A stretch of DNA of 64,000 nt from Meiothermus sp. (GTDB lineage: Bacteria > Deinococcota > Deinococci > Deinococcales > Thermaceae): contig BPIL01000009.1 in the NCBI GenBank assembly GCA_026004095.1, positions 62,001-126,000 of the forward strand, read 5' to 3'. Shown here one piece after another: positions 17,534-25,607 of the stretch. The translations under genes and the position numbers were made by a program. Position 1 is the first letter of the stretch, and each line of letters starts with the position of its first letter. Below the pieces are notes generated by a model. The model was given only the letters and a program-made list of their open reading frames with translations. It was not told the DNA's origin and ran no database searches.

Positions 17534-17727
17534 TATAATCGTGCCATGACATGAACCGAACCGGCGACCCCGGTTCAGCCCGCGGCGCAAGCTCGCAAAA
17601 AAAGAAGCTCTGGTAAACCCAGAGCGTATCGAGACCCGAGAAACAAGAATCCTGGGTCTCATACTACCCCCTCAAAGGCAAAAGTGCAAGTACCTGAACC
17701 TGGGTAGGTCTTAGAGGTGTGCTCTTT
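17534..17727 (+). promoter_or_regulatory. Promoter and structured leader of the putative replication gene
   Basis: TATAAT lies at 17534-17539, preceded by an AT tract (TTGTAAAAATTTTGC). The predicted transcript has a ~210-nt leader with at least three perfect stems: 17558-17576 (GAACCGG/CCGGTTC), about 17607-17625 (GCTCTGG/CCAGAGC) and about 17631-17660 (GAGACCC/GGGTCTC). Such a leader could carry copy-number or attenuation control, which is inference. Bases 17405-17533 hold nothing else I can identify. Confidence 0.45.
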
Positions 17728-17756
17728 TGACCTCCCCACTTAAGGAGAGACCCCAC

Positions 17757-18935
17757 GTGAATCCCCACAATTTGAGCTGTACGGCCGCGCTTTCAAACCT
17801 CGAGGCCGTGCTTTCCACCCTGCCCCCCTTCACCGCCAAGGTGGTGGCGGGCCTGATCAACCGTGGCCGCCTTGAACAGGCCCTCAAGCTGGTGCAACAG
17901 CGCCAGGCAGAAGAACAAGCCGCAGAGAAGCCTTCGACCCCGCCGCTCTTTGAGGAAGCTCCGCCCAAGTCGGCGGGTCTTCTCATTGCCGAGGCCCTGC
18001 GCGCGGGGCCGGAACCCCATCCCCTGCCCTGCCCGGAGGACGACGATCCCCGCTGGCAGGCTTGCAAAGCCAGAGCGGTGCAGCGCATCAAGCTCAAAAG
18101 CGGCAACCGGCTACCCTTCAAGACCTACAATCCACGTCACGGGGAGCGCCCCGGTCCGGGGGCTTTCGTGGCCCTGCTGCTGGCCCTGATGCTCTACTAC
18201 CGGGAGTCCGATGCGGTGCAGCGCTTTCCCATCTTCGCGGTGCAGTGGGCCCTGGCGGATGTGCTGGGGGTTTCCACCGATACCTTGCAGCGCTGGCAGC
18301 AGCTCCCCGAGGTAGGGCGCTGGGTGCAGTCCTGGCGCTTCCTGGATGCCGGCAGCGACTATAAGCGGGCGGGGATGCTCTACACCGTGCAGTGGAACCC
18401 CGACCACCGGCAGCGCCCACCGGCCCGCGACCTGCTGCGCCTGCCGCTGCGGGCCCTCAAGCTGGCCGCGGCTTACGGGCTGACGCAAAAGAAGGCAGAG
18501 CGGCTACATAGAATTACTCTTAAGGACAGATGGAATTGGATACAGCCATTGAACCAGACAGCGTTAAGCCATTATCTCTCTCAAAAGTGCGTTAAATATG
18601 TAACCGCTCAGGAGCTTCAGACCAGCCGCCAGGCCTGGGCCCGGGGGCTGGTGGCCGCCTTGCAGCGGCACCTGGGTTTGGGGGATGACCCGGCGGTGCG
18701 GCAAAAGTTCTACTGGAAACTGACCTTGCAGCTTCTTCACGCACCGCACGATGAGCGCAAGAAGGGCCTGCTGTTGTTGCGCCGTGCCCTGGGGGAGACC
18801 ATGGATCTGGCCGGCGAGCACCGGCTGCGCAACCCCGGAGCCTACTTTGCCCGGCGCTTGCAGGCCCTGGGCTTCTGGAACCTCGAGCTTCATCCGGCCC
18901 TGCGCACCCGGGCGTACCAGGTGTGCAAGGCCTGA
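17757..18935 (+). CDS. Putative DNA-binding or replication initiator protein
   Basis: 392 residues from GTG 17757, chosen because AAGGAG lies 8 nt upstream; the longer TTG start at 17727 has no ribosome site. The middle part (~140-250) looks like a winged-helix domain: VQWALADVLGVSTDTLQRWQ followed by GMLYTVQWNP. The C-terminal third is helical and basic. Its length, the long structured leader and the neighbouring recombinase suggest a plasmid-type Rep or an HTH regulator. I do not recognise the family. It overlaps the convergent gene by ~46 bp. Confidence 0.6.
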   Translation: MNPHNLSCTAALSNLEAVLSTLPPFTAKVVAGLINRGRLEQALKLVQQRQAEEQAAEKPSTPPLFEEAPPKSAGLLIAEALRAGPEPHPLPCPEDDDPRWQACKARAVQRIKLKSGNRLPFKTYNPRHGERPGPGAFVALLLALMLYYRESDAVQRFPIFAVQWALADVLGVSTDTLQRWQQLPEVGRWVQSWRFLDAGSDYKRAGMLYTVQWNPDHRQRPPARDLLRLPLRALKLAAAYGLTQKKAERLHRITLKDRWNWIQPLNQTALSHYLSQKCVKYVTAQELQTSRQAWARGLVAALQRHLGLGDDPAVRQKFYWKLTLQLLHAPHDERKKGLLLLRRALGETMDLAGEHRLRNPGAYFARRLQALGFWNLELHPALRTRAYQVCKA

Positions 18936-19615
18936 GGATCGTCCACCACAATCCCCCGGCTGCCATCGCGACCCTGCACCACTTGATACCGGCGATCCAA
19001 TAGCTCGAGGTGGCGCTCGATCCGGGGCCACCAGGTAGGCAGGGCGGATCGGTTGACCACCAGGTAGTACGGCCCCTTGCCGACAATCCCGATCATCTGC
19101 CCCCGCTTCAGCATGGGCAGCTCGGGGGCCTTGGGGGGCGGGGCGGGGCGGGGGGGCTTGGGGGGAGCCGGAACGGGCTTGGGTGGGGCCTTGGGTGCAA
19201 GGGCCTCCTTGACAGGCCCATCCAGGGCCACCGTCTGGGCCACCAGCCGCCTTCCTTCCAGCCGTCCCTCGATGCGGTAGGCGGTGCGGGGTTTGAGGAA
19301 CTGCTTGTTGGGGCCCCGATCCACCGAGAGGACGAAGTTGCCGCTCTTGCTGCCGATCAGAAGCTTGAGCGAGGGGCCAATGGCGGCCAGCAACAGCCCC
19401 CGCACCAGCAGCTGGTAGGCGGGGGCGGGATGGGTGAGCTTGTTGACGTGGATGGAGATCACCTCTCCCCTCTCGTCGGTTTTTGGCCAGGCGCTGAAGA
19501 CCCCTTCGACCTCCCCCTCTACCCCCACGGTGATGGGGATCTCGGGCGAGATTTGGGCCGATTCAAACCGACCCTGGCGTACACGACCGGCAAGAAACAG
19601 CACTGCTTGGCCCAT
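18890..19615 (-). CDS. Conserved-looking protein of unknown function (241 aa)
   Basis: Two parts are visible: an N-terminal beta-rich region (~1-130) with segments such as GNFVLSVDRGPNKQFLKPRTAYRIEG that look like an OB-type fold, a Pro/Lys-rich linker (~140-175), and a C-terminal domain ending WYARVRRAG. TAAAAT and GGGAG lie just upstream of ATG 19615. It converges with and overlaps the putative replication gene. A nucleic-acid role would fit the OB-like part but is only inference. Confidence 0.6.
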   Translation of the reverse strand: MGQAVLFLAGRVRQGRFESAQISPEIPITVGVEGEVEGVFSAWPKTDERGEVISIHVNKLTHPAPAYQLLVRGLLLAAIGPSLKLLIGSKSGNFVLSVDRGPNKQFLKPRTAYRIEGRLEGRRLVAQTVALDGPVKEALAPKAPPKPVPAPPKPPRPAPPPKAPELPMLKRGQMIGIVGKGPYYLVVNRSALPTWWPRIERHLELLDRRYQVVQGRDGSRGIVVDDPQALHTWYARVRRAG

Positions 19616-19757
19616 ACAACTCCCATTTTAGAAGAAGATATGCCATACTTGGCTCAGGTACACCCCGCCCGAGGGTAGAACCCGGGCACCCCTGGCGCAA
19701 CAGGGGGTAGGACTCGTCCTGCCCCCCTTGCGCGGGGGGCGTATTTAAGGAGAAAAA

Positions 19758-21086
19758 ATGGCGGAGGAATTCCTTCGCCCCTACCAGGCAAATCTGGTAG
19801 GGGCGATCCGCCGGGCCTTTGCGGGGGCCCGGCGGGTTCTTGCCACCCTCCCCACTGGGGGGGGTAAGAGTAGGGTGGCGGCGGCTACAGCCGCCGCTGC
19901 TGCCGCTAAGGGCCTGCGGGTCCTGGCGGTAGCCCACCGCCTGGAGCTGGTGGAGCAGCTCCAGGCTGCACTCGCGGCAGCGGGTCTTCCCGCTGCCGAC
20001 GTTTACCTCCCTGGCAGGGAGGTGGAGGGCCGCCCGGTGGCGGTGGGGTCGGTCCAGACCCTTTCCCGCCGGGCAGCTCAGGGGTGGGACCTCGTCATCA
20101 TTGACGAGGCCCACCATGCGGTGGCCGAGACGTACCGGCCTCTTTTTGAGGCCCGGTATGTTCTCGGCCTCACCGCCACCCCCGTCCGGGCCGACGGGCG
20201 GGGGTTGGGCGGGGTTTTTGAGGCCATGGTGAATGGGCCCACCATGGCTGAGTTGATCGAGGCCGGGTATCTGGCCCGGCCCCGCTACTTCACCACCCAG
20301 GGGAAACCCTGGGTGGAAGCCCCCCGGGGGGCCGACTATGATCCCCGGGAAATTGACCCGCTGGTACGGCGGGTCGAGCTCGAGGGGGAGGTGGTTCAGG
20401 CCTACCTGGATCACCTCCAGGGCCAGACCGCCCTGGTGTTTGCGGTTACCCGTGAACACGGGCGGGAGCTGGGTACTCGCTTCAGGAAGGCCGGGGTGGA
20501 GGCGGCCTTCCTGGACGGGCAAACCCCCGAGGTCAAGCGGGCCGAGGCCCTGGCCCGCTTGAAGGACGGCGACCTTAAGGTGGTCGTCAACGTCGGGCTC
20601 TTCACCGAAGGGCTCGACGTGCCCACCGTGGGGGGGGTCATCCTGGCCCGCCCCACTGCAAGTCTGGGGCTTTACCTCCAGATGGCGGGCCGGGCCCTGC
20701 GCCCGGCCCCGGGCAAGGCGGAGGCCCCGGTGATTGATGTCACCGGGGTCAACTTCCGCCGCTTCGGCCCGGCGGAAGGCTACGGGGCCTGGACTCTGAC
20801 CGATGGGGTGGTGGAGCCCCAGGCGGTGAGGGTGAAGGGCCCTGCTGCTCCCACCCAGGGGCGGCAGGTGACCCAGGTGCAGGAGGGGTCGGCCCCCCTC
20901 CTGGAAGTCAAGGAGGAGGCGGTAGACCGGAAACGGTACTACTTCAGCCTCCTCAAGTTGTCCGCCCACCGGGGCTACAAGCCCGGCTGGGCGGCCCATA
21001 AGTTCCGGGAACGCTTCGGGGCGTTCCCGGCCTGGGCCTGGCTGGACGAGTACCGGGCCCAGGAAGGGGGAAAGGATGCGGGTTAA
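19758..21086 (+). CDS. Superfamily 2 DEAD/DEAH-type helicase
   Basis: 442 residues with Walker A (LPTGGGKS, 31-38), DEAHH box (116-120), motif III LTATP (138-142) and a C-terminal helicase domain with the AGRALRPAP arginine-finger motif near 300. This is the SSL2/RadD-like branch: ATP-driven DNA or RNA unwinding or translocation. AAGGAG 8-10 nt before ATG supports the start. It overlaps the next small gene by 11 nt. Two such helicases within 5 kb suggest a phage- or plasmid-type replication or repair module. Confidence 0.85.
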   Translation: MAEEFLRPYQANLVGAIRRAFAGARRVLATLPTGGGKSRVAAATAAAAAAKGLRVLAVAHRLELVEQLQAALAAAGLPAADVYLPGREVEGRPVAVGSVQTLSRRAAQGWDLVIIDEAHHAVAETYRPLFEARYVLGLTATPVRADGRGLGGVFEAMVNGPTMAELIEAGYLARPRYFTTQGKPWVEAPRGADYDPREIDPLVRRVELEGEVVQAYLDHLQGQTALVFAVTREHGRELGTRFRKAGVEAAFLDGQTPEVKRAEALARLKDGDLKVVVNVGLFTEGLDVPTVGGVILARPTASLGLYLQMAGRALRPAPGKAEAPVIDVTGVNFRRFGPAEGYGAWTLTDGVVEPQAVRVKGPAAPTQGRQVTQVQEGSAPLLEVKEEAVDRKRYYFSLLKLSAHRGYKPGWAAHKFRERFGAFPAWAWLDEYRAQEGGKDAG

Positions 21087-21447
21087 GTACCTGCTCCTTG
21101 CCCCCGGCGTGGCCCCCCGCGCCGCCGAAATCGCCAGGGCTTTCTGGGGGGAGCCCTGGTACGACCTGGAGGATGCCCTCCTCGTCCACGAGACGGAGCC
21201 CGATCTCGTGGGCGAGGAGGTGCAGGTGCCCCTCCCCGAGGGAGCGGACAAGTTCCGCCTTCTCCGGACCCTTTGGGAGGGGGGCATCCCGCTGGCCTTG
21301 CAGGTAGGCGGGATGATGGGCTCGCTCGAGGACGCCCCCATCCTCGAGTGGGCCGAGGCCAACGGGATCCCCGTAAGGGGCGCCCGCTGGCATCAAGTGG
21401 GGGCCCCCGGCCCCCAGGCTCCCGAGCGGGAGCGCCCCCAGGCCTAG
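21076..21447 (+). CDS. Small protein of unknown function coupled to the helicase
   Basis: 123 residues, acidic middle, no motif recognised. The ATG lies within the 3' end of the helicase gene with GGGGGAAAGG upstream, so translation is coupled. The strong terminator immediately after it closes a two-gene operon. The co-transcription suggests a helicase partner. Confidence 0.6.
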   Translation: MRVKYLLLAPGVAPRAAEIARAFWGEPWYDLEDALLVHETEPDLVGEEVQVPLPEGADKFRLLRTLWEGGIPLALQVGGMMGSLEDAPILEWAEANGIPVRGARWHQVGAPGPQAPERERPQA

Positions 21448-21467
21448 CCTGGGGGTTTGTTTTTTGC
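21432..21467 (+). terminator. Rho-independent terminator
   Basis: CCCCCAGGC-CTA-GCCTGGGGG is followed by TTTGTTTTTTG. The stem overlaps the last codons of the 123-residue protein. Confidence 0.85.
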
Positions 21468-21492
21468 TACTCTGTGTTTGCTGCTTCTTCTC

Positions 21493-22059
21493 CTATTTAG
21501 CAGCGTGGGCCCGGTCGTGGGATTCCGGGCCTTTTTGCCTTAACCAGTCCCCCAGACGCGATAAAGCATCCGGGCGATACAGGTTGAAGACGGGAACCCC
21601 ATAGCGCGAAGCCAGCCGAATGGCCTGCCCGGTGCCGCCGGTCTCTACCCCGCACTCCGCTTCAGACTCGGCCCCATCGGGGGTCCAGCACAGCACGAAG
21701 GCCACCGGGGTATTCAGGTTTACCCCCAGGATCTGGTGGCTGTTGCGGCCCATGAGCTTTTGTACCCCCGAAGAGAGGCGGGACCAGGCGGGGTGCAGAT
21801 CGGCGGCCAGGCGGATAGCTTCGGGGCTGGGGGCGGTCAGGGCGGCTTTTTTATAGCCGTTATAGCCAGGCCAGGGCAAAAACACTTCCACCGCGCCCCG
21901 CACCTGGAGGGCTCCTGCTTCAAAAGCCTGATCCGCCCCCACTGCGCCTCCGGAACGAACAGTCCAGCCCAGTTCAGCCAACCGGCTTGCTACCCGTTTC
22001 ATCAGGGCCAGGGTGTTGGGAGGGGTTTGACGGCTGCCGATGCCTGCGTAGATCTTCAT
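21493..22059 (-). CDS. SLOG/DprA-like Rossmann-fold protein
   Basis: 188 residues from ATG 22059 (AAGGAG 5 nt upstream; the ATG at 22077 has no ribosome site). MKIYAGIGSRQTPP, then SGGAVGADQAFEAGA and MGRNSHQILG resemble the SLOG superfamily, whose members bind nucleotides or DNA; DprA and phage-borne relatives belong here. The GxGSR and SGGAxGAD motifs are the expected ligand loop. It is divergent from the NlpC/P60 gene. Role unknown; a nucleotide-sensing or DNA-uptake role is inference. Confidence 0.7.
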   Translation of the reverse strand: MKIYAGIGSRQTPPNTLALMKRVASRLAELGWTVRSGGAVGADQAFEAGALQVRGAVEVFLPWPGYNGYKKAALTAPSPEAIRLAADLHPAWSRLSSGVQKLMGRNSHQILGVNLNTPVAFVLCWTPDGAESEAECGVETGGTGQAIRLASRYGVPVFNLYRPDALSRLGDWLRQKGPESHDRAHAAK

Positions 22060-22114
22060 AGGACTCCTTTCCGCCATCTTTTCACTCTGAAATTTTTTCG
22101 TAAAATCAGAGCTG

Positions 22115-22543
22115 ATGCAAAGGCTTGTCTGGATCTTGCTGCTGTTGGTGAATTTTGCCTGGGCTCAGGTGGACCCGCAATGGCTCTTTGAAGTGGCTCG
22201 ACGCACCCAGGGCCATCCGTATCTATGGGGTGGAAACGGCTATGGCGGCTTTGATTGCTCCGGGCTCGTGGTTTACGTCTACCGCCACCTGGGGGTACGT
22301 CTGCCCCGCACCAGCCGGGAGCAGTACCAGGCGGTGCGCAAGGTGCAGGAGCTGCGGCCTGGGGATCTGCTCTTTTTCAGCGACTCCCGCACTCACATTG
22401 ATCATGTGGGCATTTATCTGTACCCCGATCCCAGAACCCGCAAGCCTTTGATGTTACATGCCTCGGGGAAGTGGGGGCGGGTGGTGGTGGAGCCGCTGGA
22501 GCGTTACCGTAGGGTCTTTGTGGGGGCCGGGAGGGTTCTGTGA
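22115..22543 (+). CDS. NlpC/P60 family peptidoglycan endopeptidase, secreted
   Basis: 142 residues with a signal peptide (MQRLVWILLLLVNFAWAQ) and a single NlpC/P60 domain. Catalytic Cys is in FDCSGLVVYV (~48), His in HIDHVGIYL (~94) and a third polar residue in LMLHASGKWG (~113). It should cleave D-Glu/DAP-type links in peptidoglycan stems in the periplasm. TAAAAT lies 8 nt before ATG, directly after GAAATTTTTTCG. Its GTGA overlap with the PrimPol-like gene suggests co-translation, an odd pairing unless this is a phage-type lysis plus replication block. Confidence 0.85.
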   Translation: MQRLVWILLLLVNFAWAQVDPQWLFEVARRTQGHPYLWGGNGYGGFDCSGLVVYVYRHLGVRLPRTSREQYQAVRKVQELRPGDLLFFSDSRTHIDHVGIYLYPDPRTRKPLMLHASGKWGRVVVEPLERYRRVFVGAGRVL

Positions 22544-23358
22544 AACATCTGCCCAACCCCGAGCAGATCCCCTGGGATCTGGCCTTTATGCCGCGCTGGG
22601 TGGTCTGGGCGGCGGAACGGCGCAAGGACAAATGGACCAAGGTGCCCTACCAACCCCTGCCGACCAAGATCCCGGCCCAGGTGAACGTTCCCACCACCTG
22701 GGGGACCTTCAGCGAGGCCCTGGCGGTGGCCCGGCAAGCCCCCTGGGCCTCGGGGGTGGGAATCGTGCTGGGGGATGGCCTGGCCGGGGTGGATCTGGAT
22801 GGGGCCCTGGAAGATGGGGTCTTGCTGCCCTGGGCTGAGGAGCTGGTGGCCCGTACCGAGAGCTACACCGAGCTCTCCCCTTCCGGGCGCGGGGTGCACA
22901 TTTTGCTGCTGGGGGAGATCGCCAACCGGCGCAGGGGGCTTATCGAGGTGTACAGCGACCTGCGCTTCTTCACCGTGACCGGGCAGACCCTGCGGGGCCG
23001 CCGGCGGATCCTGCGCGACCCGGCCTTCCTGGACTACCTGAGCGGCCTGCTCCGGCCCCACGAGCCCCCCCCGAAGCGGCGGGGGCCGGTGGAGCTGGCG
23101 GGAACCGAGGATCTGGTGGCCCGCATCGAGCGCTCCCGCTACCGCAGCCTGTGGTACGGCCGGTGGGAGGAGATGGGCTACCCCACCCAGAGCGAGGCCG
23201 ACCTGGCCCTGGCGGGCTACCTGCTCTGGCTCTGCCAGGGGGACACCCGGGCGGCGGATGCGCTCTTCCGGGCCAGCGGGCTGTACCGGCCCAAGTGGGA
23301 TGAGCGGCGCGGCGACCAGACCTACGGCGAACGCACCCTGGCGAGGGCCATGCGCTGA
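22540..23358 (+). CDS. PrimPol-like (AEP superfamily) primase/polymerase
   Basis: 272 residues from GTG 22540. The N-terminal ~180 residues show AEP prim-pol signatures: GIVLGDGLAGVDLDG (the DxD metal motif, ~90-96), SPSGRGVHILLLG (the SxH motif, ~115-120) and EVYSDLRFFTVTG (~133-145), followed by a helical C-terminal domain. Relatives are NrS-1-like phage polymerases and plasmid primases that make primers or copy short stretches. It overlaps the upstream gene by 4 nt and the downstream helicase by 1 nt (TGATG), so a PrimPol-helicase unit is likely. Confidence 0.75.
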   Translation: MKHLPNPEQIPWDLAFMPRWVVWAAERRKDKWTKVPYQPLPTKIPAQVNVPTTWGTFSEALAVARQAPWASGVGIVLGDGLAGVDLDGALEDGVLLPWAEELVARTESYTELSPSGRGVHILLLGEIANRRRGLIEVYSDLRFFTVTGQTLRGRRRILRDPAFLDYLSGLLRPHEPPPKRRGPVELAGTEDLVARIERSRYRSLWYGRWEEMGYPTQSEADLALAGYLLWLCQGDTRAADALFRASGLYRPKWDERRGDQTYGERTLARAMR

Positions 23359-24926
23359 TGCCGACCCTGGCGCTGCCGTTGCACCGGGTGCAGCAGCAGG
23401 CCCTGGCCAATGTGCTGAGCCTGCTGGAGCAGGGCCACCCCCGCCAGCTGGTCGTCATGGCCACCGGGGTCGGCAAAACCCTATGGAGCGTGCACCTGTC
23501 CACCCACTTCCGGCGGACGCTGTTCCTGGTGCATTTTGAGGAACTCCTGCACCAGTCGGTGGCAGCCTTTCAACGCAACCGGGGACAGGAGCCCGGCCTG
23601 ATCTGGGGCCGTCGGCACGACCTGAACGCCGAGGTGGTGGTGGGGATGATCCCCAGCCTGGTGCACCGGCTGGAGCGCACCCCGCCCGAGGCCTTCGACC
23701 TGGTGGTGGTGGACGAGGCCCACCACGCCCGCAGCAAGAGCTGGGAGCGGGTCATCCGGCACTTCCGGCCCACCTTGCTGGTGGGACTTTCCGCCACGCC
23801 CAACCGGGCCGACGGACGCAGCCTGCTCACCCTGTTCGACACCCTGGCCTTCTCCTACCGGCTGTCGGAGGCGGTGCGGGATGGGTTTCTGGTGCCTCCG
23901 AAGATTCTGGAGGTCTCCACCAACCAGCCCCTGCGGGTCAAGCGGCGGGGGGAGGACTACGACGAAGGCCAGCTCTCCCACGCGGTGGACACCCCAGAGC
24001 GCAACGCCCTGGTAGTGGAAACGGTGGGCGAGCACGCCCGCAACCGAAAAGGCGTGGTCTATACGGCTGGGGTGCGGCACGCCCAGCACCTGGCCGCGCT
24101 GTTTCGGGCTCACGGGATTGCGGCGGAGAGCGTCCACGGCCAGGATCCGGAGCGCAAGCAGAAGCTCGAGCGGCACCGGCGGGGAGAGTACCAGATTTTG
24201 ACCAACGCCATGCTGCTGGTGGAGAGCTACGACGACCCCACCATTAACCTGGGGGTGATGGCCCGACCCACCGCCTCCCCGACCCTCTATGAGCAGGCCC
24301 TGGGCCGCCCGGCCCGGCTGTTGCGCGAGGGAAGCACCTGGGACGGCACGCCCAAAAACGACTATCTGTGGATTGACCTGATGGATGTGGGCCTGGAGGA
24401 TCGCATCCGGGTCTGGGAGTTTTTTGGGATTACCGCCAGCTGGCACGACGAGAAGCGCCCGGCCCGAATCCGTACCCTGGCCGAACCCCCCACCCGGCGG
24501 GAGGCGGCGGAGGCGGCTCACGCTGAGCTGCCGCTCCGGTTTCAGGCCAACATCCCCCTCGAGCGCTACCTGACCTGGGTGGATCGCTTGCAGGAGCCCC
24601 CGCCGTTTCGGCTGGAGGAGGAGGTGGAGCGGCTGTGGCGCAAGCAGCCCGCCACCGAAGCTCAGCTCAAGCTGCTGGCCGCACACGGCTACGACACTGT
24701 GAACACTGAGTGGACCAAGGGGGATGCCTCGGAGGTGATCGGAAGCCTCGAGCCCTCCCCCCGGCAGAAGGCCCGGCTGCTGGCCCTGGGGTACGACGTG
24801 CTGACCCGGCGCTGGAGCAAGTTGCAAGCTGAGGCGGCCTTTGCCGAGGCCGAACAAAAGGGGCTCAAGCCGGACTGGAACCGGGTGCGGGGGCTGGCTC
24901 CGCACTGGTTGCAGGACCAGCCATAA
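23358..24926 (+). CDS. Superfamily 2 helicase coupled to PrimPol
   Basis: 522 residues: Walker A MATGVGKT (34-41), DEAHH (119-123), SATP (145-148), a second RecA-like domain with QALGRPARLLREG (motif VI, ~312) and a C-terminal ~200-residue region that includes two similar segments (EAQLKLLAAHGYDT and RQKARLLALGYDV). It overlaps the PrimPol-like stop by one base. It probably unwinds or translocates on DNA for the adjacent primase. The repeated C-terminal segments are unusual and may bind DNA or a partner. Confidence 0.85.
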   Translation: MPTLALPLHRVQQQALANVLSLLEQGHPRQLVVMATGVGKTLWSVHLSTHFRRTLFLVHFEELLHQSVAAFQRNRGQEPGLIWGRRHDLNAEVVVGMIPSLVHRLERTPPEAFDLVVVDEAHHARSKSWERVIRHFRPTLLVGLSATPNRADGRSLLTLFDTLAFSYRLSEAVRDGFLVPPKILEVSTNQPLRVKRRGEDYDEGQLSHAVDTPERNALVVETVGEHARNRKGVVYTAGVRHAQHLAALFRAHGIAAESVHGQDPERKQKLERHRRGEYQILTNAMLLVESYDDPTINLGVMARPTASPTLYEQALGRPARLLREGSTWDGTPKNDYLWIDLMDVGLEDRIRVWEFFGITASWHDEKRPARIRTLAEPPTRREAAEAAHAELPLRFQANIPLERYLTWVDRLQEPPPFRLEEEVERLWRKQPATEAQLKLLAAHGYDTVNTEWTKGDASEVIGSLEPSPRQKARLLALGYDVLTRRWSKLQAEAAFAEAEQKGLKPDWNRVRGLAPHWLQDQP

Positions 24927-24952
24927 AAACCCCGGGGGCCTTTACCCCCGGG
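24926..24952 (-). terminator. Rho-independent terminator
   Basis: On the minus strand CCCGGGGG-TAAAGGC-CCCCGGGG is followed by TTTTTATGG. It ends the 202-residue gene and also lies just past the convergent helicase stop. Confidence 0.75.
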
Positions 24953-24965
24953 ATCGCAATCAGGT

Positions 24966-25574
24966 TTAGTGGCGCTTCTCCACCGGGCGGGGGCCCAGGA
25001 TGCGCTCGAGGTTCATCCGGTTGACGATGGGGATGGCTTTTTCATTGATGACCCTGGCGACCTTTTCGGTTTCTTCACTGGCCCCGTAGCGCTCATAGGC
25101 CTGGGCCAGCACGGAGGCCAGGAACAGCGGGGCCCCCAGGGCGATCTTGCTGGCGTGCAGCACCAGCTCGGCCCTCTGGTTGACCGCAGCCCCTTTGAGG
25201 ATGGGATCCACGAAAAGCCAGCCGCGCCCGCCGGGCCAGCTGCCGCGCATCTGGTAGGGGAAGCCCGCCAGGGCCAGCCCCAGGAAGGCCAGGCCCTCCT
25301 CGCGGCTCTGGGCAAAGTGGCCCTGGGCCTGCTCGAGGAAGTACGGGCTGAGGCTGCCGGCCCCCAGGGCAATGAGCACCCCGTCGTAGACGCGGCCTTC
25401 CAGGAAGGCTTGCAGGGCCAGCTCGCGCAGGCGGTGGCGCTGCTTGCGCAGCTTTTCCTTTTCCTGGGCGTTCTTGCTCTTCTTGGGTTCGGCGGGCATC
25501 ACCGGCTCGCTTTCGGTTACTTGGGGCTGAGGGGTGGTGGCATCCAGCGTTTCAAGGAAGCGTTCGATCTCCAT
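24966..25574 (-). CDS. Hypothetical helical protein (202 aa)
   Basis: The N-terminus is acidic and Pro-rich (~1-30), followed by a Lys/Arg-rich stretch (KKSKNAQEKEKLRKQRHRL) and a mostly helical domain of ~150 residues. No family recognised. TATAAT at 25605-25600 lies ~25 nt before ATG with GGGAG between; the tract AAAATTTTTTCGG lies between hexamer and start, unlike the other copies of this motif, which lie upstream of the hexamer. Confidence 0.6.
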   Translation of the reverse strand: MEIERFLETLDATTPQPQVTESEPVMPAEPKKSKNAQEKEKLRKQRHRLRELALQAFLEGRVYDGVLIALGAGSLSPYFLEQAQGHFAQSREEGLAFLGLALAGFPYQMRGSWPGGRGWLFVDPILKGAAVNQRAELVLHASKIALGAPLFLASVLAQAYERYGASEETEKVARVINEKAIPIVNRMNLERILGPRPVEKRH

Positions 25575-25607
25575 GGTAACTCCCGAAAAAATTTTGTCTA
25601 TTATACC

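Noticed and set aside
17727..17757. TTG start for the putative replication protein
   Set aside because: No ribosome site; the GTG at 17757 has AAGGAG at proper distance.
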